Of a stretch of 64,000 nt of DNA, positions 50,401 to 59,400 are shown one piece after another. Every line of letters begins with the position of its first letter. The first letter of the stretch is position 1. The DNA is from Bostrychus sinensis (taxonomy: Eukaryota; Chordata; Actinopteri; Gobiiformes; Eleotridae). The DNA lies in the NCBI GenBank assembly GCA_020698575.1, contig CM036254.1, forward strand, positions 27,308,526-27,372,525, in the 5' to 3' direction. The notes under the pieces are model-generated. The model ran no database searches. It was not told the origin of the DNA and saw only the letters and a program-made list of their open reading frames with translations. The translations under genes and the position numbers were made by a program.

Positions 50401-53400
50401 AAGAGCATTTCTTGGAAACAGAGCCACTTCTCTCTACTATACTGGTTGAAAATGTCAACCTATGGAGCTGCAAATTACATACGGGCTATTGCTGCGTTCA
50501 TATGGTCCACAGATGCTTGTCTTTCCAAAGTAAGAAATAGTTTTTCAGGCTTGGTTATGTTCATGTGCTTTATCTCACAATTTTTAGTCAGTAATGCTAT
50601 TAATTAGCGTTTAATAGAGCTAACTAGTCAGATTTGATGTTAGCCTTCTCACAACTGAAAAGCTGTAAGAACGGTAATAATAGTAATTTTGAATGCAATT
50701 CTGTTACTCCTATGCAAGTGACAATATTTAGTAAACTCGTATTTTTAACAGCATTTGGTCAAAGCTACTTTTCTGTTATGTCCATGAAGCAAACAGGTGT
50801 GAATAAAGCAAACCACAACTCCAGGTATGTTTTTGATGAGAGAAACAACATTATAACATGGCAGAAAGCTCACACCAGTTGATTTTGCATAATATACCAA
50901 CTTTAATTTTCCTGAGTTTCCGTGGACCACATGAACGCTGCATAATGGTGTGTTCCATGTAATACATAAACACGTATCTCTAAGTGGAGGACAATGGCAA
51001 GTCTTTTGGTAGGTTTTACAGACTCCAGACTTCCAATCCTACTTACAGTTCTCTATTAATATATTTGTTGTCTCTTGTAGGTGTCTCACGGTCGCCTGGC
51101 CACAGCGAGGAAGCCGGAGCGGCAGGTGACCAGGATGGTGGTGGTGATGATCGTGGCCTTCATGGTGGGCTGGACTCCCTATGCTGTCTTCTCCATCCTG
51201 GTCACAATTCACCCCACTATCGAGCTGGACGCCAGGCTGGCCTCCATCCCAGCCTTCTTCTCCAAGACAGCGGCAGTCTACAACCCTATCATCTACGTCT
51301 TCATGAACAAACAGGTCAGACATTATAATGTACCGATACTTAATAAGCAATGATTTGTTTTACTGGTTACTTATTGAAAATTATTATACAGAGCAGAAAC
51401 TTTAGATTTAGACTCTTCATATTTTTTGTACGTATTTTGTTTATACTTCTTGTTCTCTCACGGAGTCGCCACAGCAGATATGGCGAACAAAGTTTTTACG
51501 TCAGATGCCCTTCCTGTCGCAACCAGCCCACTTACTCACACACATGGAGTAAGCAAAGTGGGTAAAATGTCTAGCCCAAGGACACAACAACAGTTTGTTA
51601 GGGGGAATCAAATTGCCACCCTTCCGGTTAGGGGACAACCACTTAACCTCTTGTCTCACTGTTGCCACTTCAGAAATAAGAAATATTTGTTTCTTATTTC
51701 TGACTGGGATAAATGTTATTAGGCTATTATTATATTGGTGATAAAAAAATTACATAATAATAATTGTCATATTGCAGTTACACATTGAAATTTCCATCAA
51801 ATTAAAATTGAATGAAGATGAGAAAAATTAAGCTTCTCTACAAAACAAAATAAGAATCATCTATAATATATAAATACCACTAATATTTTTTAATCTCTGC
51901 TGCTTTGCTTCATCTCCAGGAGAGTTATTTGTATAGGCTAGTGTGTTATGCTTTTTCATTAGACTAAAAGACAATAATTTATTATTATCTAAAAGTTCCA
52001 GGAATGGTTCCAAATGGGGAAATCCATATTTTGGCAAACCATATAACAATACTTGTGTCATGCTAGTACTACTAATAATAATACTTTTAATTTGTAATGC
52101 ACTTTACATTTAAAAAAAATTCAGCATGCTATGCATTGTTAATGAAAACATTTAAGTAAAAAGTGAACACACAACAAAATAAAAGCTTAAGAGTAAGCTC
52201 TTTTTAAAAGATATGTTTTAAGACCCTTTTTAAAAGTTTCAAGTGTTTGTGGAGCCCTAAGGTGGTCCAGGAGGGCCCAATCGTGGTGCTGCTGCTGCTT
52301 TTTTTAGTTCTGAACCCCAAAATAATGCAGTCTTGCCATTTTAGTGAGAAAGTTAGTCATTCAAAGTTTACCTTCTGGTCTCCTGCTTCTTACGGGGATC
52401 GGTGAAACCATTGTCTCACACAGGGGCCAACACAGACTGCACAGTTGCCCCACATCAGGTCCACACTGATGATTTAGGTGAGTGACAGGTTCTGTAAGAG
52501 TGAAGAGGCTGAGAGACGCCGCACTGTTTGTGCTCAATCAAGTTTATTGAGCCATGTGTGAGCAGAAAATCTTTCCCCTGGGTGCTCTTACATTTCAGTA
52601 TAGGTGCTCGGAGCCCCGCAGCACCCACAGGATTGGCTCCTATGCTTTTCTATGCGTCACATTCAATCTCTAACTTAGCGAAAAATACAATATATTTATC
52701 AATACTTTGAGTTTCGCATACAGTATGCTTAGGAAAACAATACTGACTTTTATTTGAACTGGTCTGAGTCACCAGCTCATCGTGTGCAGCAGATGAGACT
52801 TTTTTTTTTCTGTTGTTGTTGGGTGTTAGCCTGTCTCTCAATAATGCATGGCATATGAATAAATGAAATGTGAATCTGCAGCGTACAATTGTCCATGTAT
52901 TTCTCTGTTAAAAAATACATCAGCCTCCTATGGTATAGACATGTACAGCTCACAGTTGAGAAAGGCCAGGACTGACTTTTCTCTCATGCCATTTACTTTG
53001 TTTAATTTTACATTGGGGTCGTACCACTCCCTTGTGTTACTGAGGAGTTTTTTGTATGTGACTTTGAATATTACTTTGAATGCCTGAAATAGTGTATGTC
53101 ATCCATGATTACTCTTTTTTTCAAGCCAGAGCTAGCGTTGTTTTAACTTTTTTCCATCCTACAAACTTTGCCAAATTATAACCCATGCATGTATTTTTTT
53201 CTTGATTTGAGGAATAGCACCTAACACCTTTTAGCATATTGTAATAAGAATCATCTTTGAAAAAACATGCATGCATACATAATCTAGGCTTTATTATCAA
53301 GCTGCCCTTCACAATTAACTTTAAATTTAAAGCTAGAAGTTTGAGGTAACCTATAAACTTTAGTATTTTGATGTGGCAATCAGTTCAATTGTACCTTTTA

Positions 53401-56400
53401 GGAGCAGCAAATGTAGCTATGTTGTAAAGTTGATGACATCTTTTTCACCAAACACTGTATATACTGTATGCTGCATTCATTACACGTCTGAGTTTTTTAG
53501 AAATCCCGACATCCGACACAAAAAAAAGTCCTTGAAAACAAACTTGGTTCAGGTTTTTCACTCGGAAACTCACGCAAATATCTTGTGCACCAAGCAACCT
53601 GAGTTGACGTCACAATCATGGCGTCCCTTTGTGACAGGAGGCCAGTGTGGTTACTAACTATGAATGATTTTTTTTTAACAAGAGAAGTCACGCTTTTATG
53701 CATTTTTTTTTTTTTTTTTGCTATCTGTATATAATTAATGAAGTTAATAGTGCTACAGCTCTGCCAAAACGCAGTATTTTTTTGATTTGTTTGTATTTTT
53801 AAGTGTACCTTATGCTTTATGAGGCTTTTTGAAATATTTTTGGACACCTCTGAATAAGTATTTCTTGTTTTTTAAAACTTCAAATTATTCATATGTTTGG
53901 AAAACGTCTTCTTTTGGAGGCTGTTACTTTCAGTATGCATTCAGTAGCCTTCTACAGATACCACTGCCTCTCGATCACCTCTTTTGAGTTTATTGTGAGG
54001 ATTTGAGATATGATATGAAAGGAGACTCCCAGACTGAAAGGTGGGGAGTAGACCGAGCAGTATACAGTATTACTCAAACACGCGTGAATGAAGTACAACT
54101 CCAGGCATGTTTTTGAGGAGGAAACATTATAATGTAGTAAAAATCTCAGAAAAGTTGAAAATGATGATAATTTCATTTATAAAAGTACACTTATTCATTT
54201 TGACAATTTTTCTAATTAAAAAGCAATGCACCCTAACCTCATACCTAATATTACTCGCATGATGTTTGTTAAATACAAAGACTCCCTGGAAGGATTTAGT
54301 TCTAAAGTTTCAAAAGTTTGTGTCTGTTTTACTAGTCCACTACAAACTGCTTTTCTCACATGTTTTCTAGCTCGCTAAACAACACATTAAAAGTCTCATA
54401 TTGCCAGCTATCACCTTGTTTAACCTGGCTCCAAAAACTTTCCCTGCTATTATTTGCCAAGTGCCATCCCAACACTACGCTATATAATTTGTTTTCAATA
54501 GTTTTCAAATAAGGAGACTGTGAAGCGGTGAGACAAATATTCCCTCAGCGTTGCCATTCAGCTGACAGCGTTCAAGACCATTTAGGTTAAAATAACTTTT
54601 TTGTATATTGCAGATGTTTGCAGTTTATATTTGGTTTACTGCTTCTATGCTTTCAGTTTTCCAATCTTTGTGTCATTCCAGTCCAATTCAAGCCTTCTAC
54701 TTGCAGTTGGGCAAAAAACATATTCATATTTACACACAAAGATGGTTACTTCTCCTGACTGGTGGCTGAAGTGTCTTTCCTAAGGGCACAATGGCAGTAG
54801 GTAATGATGGTAGTGGGTATCGATCCACCAACCTTCAAATGCCTCTATCTACTGAGCTTTTATTTTTTATTTTTTATTACAAATTCAATTTTGAGCCAAC
54901 CTCAAGCGTTTTCATTACCCTACCAAGAAACCATTGTTGTAGTTAGGTTTCCACTTTTCAAGTCCAAGTCACTGAAGAGTAGTCCATTTAAAAAAAAAAG
55001 TCAAGCTGAGTCTGAATCCCATCGATTAAAAACAAATCCAGGTCTAAAGGCTCATTTATACTCACATTATGTACACAAATAAATCTGTACGTTAGCATTT
55101 ATACTAAACTGTATAAACTTTATGTAACATTTGTGTCATGTTGAATAAGTTGTAGGGTGCAATAGGCAACAGTAGAAGATTTTACCAAAACAGAAGAAAA
55201 AGAGCAACCACAACATTGACAAATATATTAAAAAGAGGCAAGAAAATGAGATGAGGCAAAGATGAGCAGAGTGCTCTGTCTATATCCAAATGTGTATTAA
55301 TCAGAGTATAAATATAGCTAAGTTGAGGTGAGTCATGAATCCTGGTCTGATACAAAAAGGAAGTCCGAGTCCAGGTCTGAGCCTCAAAACTAGAGCCCAG
55401 AATCTAGCTGAAAGCTCTGTGCTTAGAGCTATAAAGGGTCTGACTCCTATAGTCAGTCAGTGAAAGTAGTAATAGGCATGTAATTCACAATTTCTGCATA
55501 TCTACTCCAGAAGTACTCAGAGTACTTGAAATAATTCACTCTGCATGTGCTGAATCTATAATATTCTTTTGAGAATTGAGCTACTAAAGCAAATGGAGTT
55601 TTCCATGATATTCTAATGTATCAGTGTGTGCCTGATGGTAACACATGTGTTGAATCAGCTTATACTCATTGGTTTATCTTGCTTTGCCAGATGCACCAGA
55701 TTTGTTACTCAAGCAATTGATTTTGTTGAACAGCAACAGCATTAATTGGCTTGAGTTAATGCAGCAGTCATGCTCTCATGGTGAGTGTTGAACACATTTT
55801 TTAACTTAAAACATTTAGAACCTGAAGCATCCAATTGTGCAATTGTGTGTGGCTACATTTACTTCTGTTGTTAAAAAAAAGCTTATCACCGCTTCAGGTA
55901 TGGTTTCACCAATTCAGTTTTATCAGCTGTTCTGCTAAATGTGGTTACGCCAGTGTTTTTTCAATGTTTAGATCATAAAAATTGATAGCTTGTAGACATG
56001 CAAACTTAATTTAGAAAAATGTGTAAAATGTCATTAAAAATGATTTCCAGATCTTATAAAAGAAATTTAATTCACAATAGACCACAATATGTCAGGTGTT
56101 GAAACTAAACAATATACATTTGATAACAGCAACACATTTAAAAAAAATTGGGATGAGGCCACTAAAAGCCAGAAAAAAATATTTACTAAAAAGCATCTAG
56201 AGTGTATGGAAGAATGTAAAAAAAAAAAAAAAAAAAAGTGAGTTTATTTAGTTTATTGTATGTATTTTAGACCCTTTTCCTCTCACAATGTCTGTTCTTA
56301 CAGGCAACCATACTTTTCACTTTAATCTGAGAATTCTGAGTTTAGTCTCTGAATTCTGACTTTAATCCCATAATGATTCTGACTTTTTTCTCACAATTTG

Positions 56401-59400
56401 GATTTTTCTCAGCCTTCTGACATTAGTCTCTGTATTATTACTTTAGTCTCTCAGTTATGACTTCTTTTCCTCAGAATTTTGTATTTTTCTCAGAATTCTG
56501 ACCTCAGTCCCTCCGAATTCCGACTTTAATCTCACAATTCGGACTTTTTTCCCACAAATCAGATTCTTCTCAACATTCTGACTTTAATCCCAGAAATCTG
56601 ACTTTTTTTCTCAGAATTTTGATATTTCTCAGAGTTCTGACTTTAGCCTCTGATTTCTGACTTTAATACTCACAATTCGGACTTTAATCTCCAAATTATG
56701 ATTTTAATTTCAGAATTCTGACTTTAATCTCTGAATTCAGATTTTTTTTTTTTTTTTTTTACAATGGCCTCAATCCACTTGATGATGGGGGGCATTTCAG
56801 AAAAAACTGTGACTTTTTGACTCTCTATAGCTTGATCTATCCTCTACATGCCCCTTTAAAGTCATTTTCCATGTTGTTTTCCATGTTAACACTTCTCCAC
56901 ATTTTCTGTCATGTCTCTCTGTGCTGCAGCATCACGACTGGTTGTACCTCTTCAATAGGATTCCTCTCATTCCTGCTGTGCTCTCAACATTAAAACCTGC
57001 CAGGGCCCATTATAATGAACAGGCTTTTACTTCCACCCACACTTCAATGTATAGCGCTGTATTTTCAGGTGCACTTTGGTTGTACGGCGGGGGTCTATTG
57101 TCATCTCGCTCCATCAGATTGGCCCAGTTCTGCTCTCTATACTCTTGATGTTTAAGTGGGTCAAGTCATGTGTCAACACAGAGATGTAGGCTGGATGTAA
57201 ATAGGGAAGTGTAGTGGACTCTTGCTGAGCAACCGCTGTTTAAACCAGTGCTTATGGAAGTCAGCTGACCAGGCATTTGATCTATGTTGCATAACACCAG
57301 ACTCTCGAGGGGATTTCCAGCCGCGGCTACTGCTACTTGTAGTTTAAATGGAAACAGCCTATGGGTTCAGAAGGTCAAGGGAGAGTGTGGAAATGCAATT
57401 TATCACTTTCATATTGCTCTTGTATCATTTAAATCTCATTTTATAAGGAGCACGTATATGAAACACGCATGGGGTTTCTTTGATGTCAATGTCACACCAA
57501 AGAAATCAATGAGAAAGGTGAGTCAGGAGGCTAAAAATAACCGGTAATGAAATGAAGTCTGAACGTGTTGACAAGCTTTACTAAACAGATTAATAAATGG
57601 ATGGCATTCCCACTGGACTGTGATGTGAGGAGGACATTATTGATCTAATTTTAGTCAAAGAGAAGTCTACAGACGTCTTCACTGACACTAAACTTTTACA
57701 TACAAGGCGGTAGTCTTGGCATGTGATGTTACAAATTTCAAAATGAGTTAGTAAACTGGCCGTAAATACAGGCACACTGCAAAAAAAATAAAATAAATAG
57801 GGGCAACTGGCTCAAGGTTGGTGGTTTGAATCCCACTGTCCCCAGTTCATACTCCCGTTGTCTCCTCAGGCAAGACACTTCTCCAACCTTGCCTGTGTGA
57901 ACGAGTTAGAGTGATTGTGTGTTTGGTGGTGGTCGGAGGGAACCGTAGACGCAGAATGGCTGCCACAACTATGTCAGTTTGCCCCAGGGAAGCTGAAGTG
58001 GCTTATCACCACCAAGTGTGACTGAGGAGTGAATGATTAATGCTATTTGTAAAGCAATTTTGTGTGACTACCAAAAAAGCCAATGCTTTAATATTATTAT
58101 TATGAAATTAGAACATAGTGGAAAAGTCAATTTATTTTTTATAGTTCTAATTTAAAGTGACTTTTTTGTTCACTTTTTTATATACATTCAATACACACAA
58201 TGATATATATTTCAAGCATTTTCTTTTATTCAAGCATTTTATATTTAAATATGATTACTGTGGTTTACATAATTGAGCCAATGGAGCTATATTATGCAAA
58301 ACTGACTTTTTTTTTTGTAATGTTCAGTCATCAGAGGCATCAAAAACATATGTGTTTTGTTTCATTCACACTTGTTTGAGAAACCTCTGTTCAGCAACAA
58401 TTGACTTTTCTACCATTTGCTGATTTATTAACATATGACAGTAATTAAAAAAGATAAAAGCCTGTATTGTCGTAAGAGATGTAGTAGTGTTGAACGTTCT
58501 TGTACAAGCGAGTGGTGTAATAACATGGTAATGCTTTCTTTATGCAGTGTAGAAAATGTATGTTGGCATCTGGGTCATTTGCCACAAGCAAATAGAACAA
58601 GAATGCTGAACAGCTATAGCCTTGTATTCTTACTTAGCCCTCAAGTCAGCTGCTACTATACCTAATCTGCATTCATATAATGGCACTCATGCACATTACA
58701 TTATTTAACATAGATTATAACACTTCTCATCAGGCAGATTTCAGGTTTTAACATCTTTAATGAAGCACAAGAATCTCTGTATAATTTCTATATCTCTATG
58801 TGGATGCATTTATGTTTACACGTGCTCAGTTTAATACATTTAAAGCATCCATTGACTTGTAGCTCATAGTCTTTAGCTTGCTTAGCCTAGAGCTTGTTTA
58901 TTTTTTGCACACATAGTCAATAAGCTGTCATTTGCAGAATGTGTCACATTTGATAGGTCATCCCTGTTGCTTTTTAAAAATGTATTATTACACACTGACC
59001 TTCACTTTCCAATATGTCAGCACTGCTCCTCTGTTTTACTGGAATGTTTACCTTTCAGCATGTTATTCCAGTGACTGATTTTAATATTTGGTAATGTTAG
59101 TGGCAACCAAAAGCATATCATTCTGTTGTCTGTATTACATAGAGCTACATTAACTTCTGTAAATCTTTAAATGTGTTCATGGTCCAATGGTGTCAATGCA
59201 GTTTCTAGCTCAAGACGTTGGTGCAGGTTCTCAGTCATTCAGAAGAAATTAGCAAAGAGGGTTAAAAAGCTCACCAGCACAAAGTTTGTTTTTTTAAAAG
59301 ACATTTCATCGCCTCATCAGAGACTTTGTCATTTCTTAAACAACTGCTTTGTGAGTAGAAGCTTTCAGGAGACCGTCCTCTTGCAAAGAAGTCTGAAAAG

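Noticed and set aside
56320..56755. CRISPR-like regular repeats
   Set aside because: The units are degenerate and contiguous without unique spacers in an animal genome, so this is a minisatellite.
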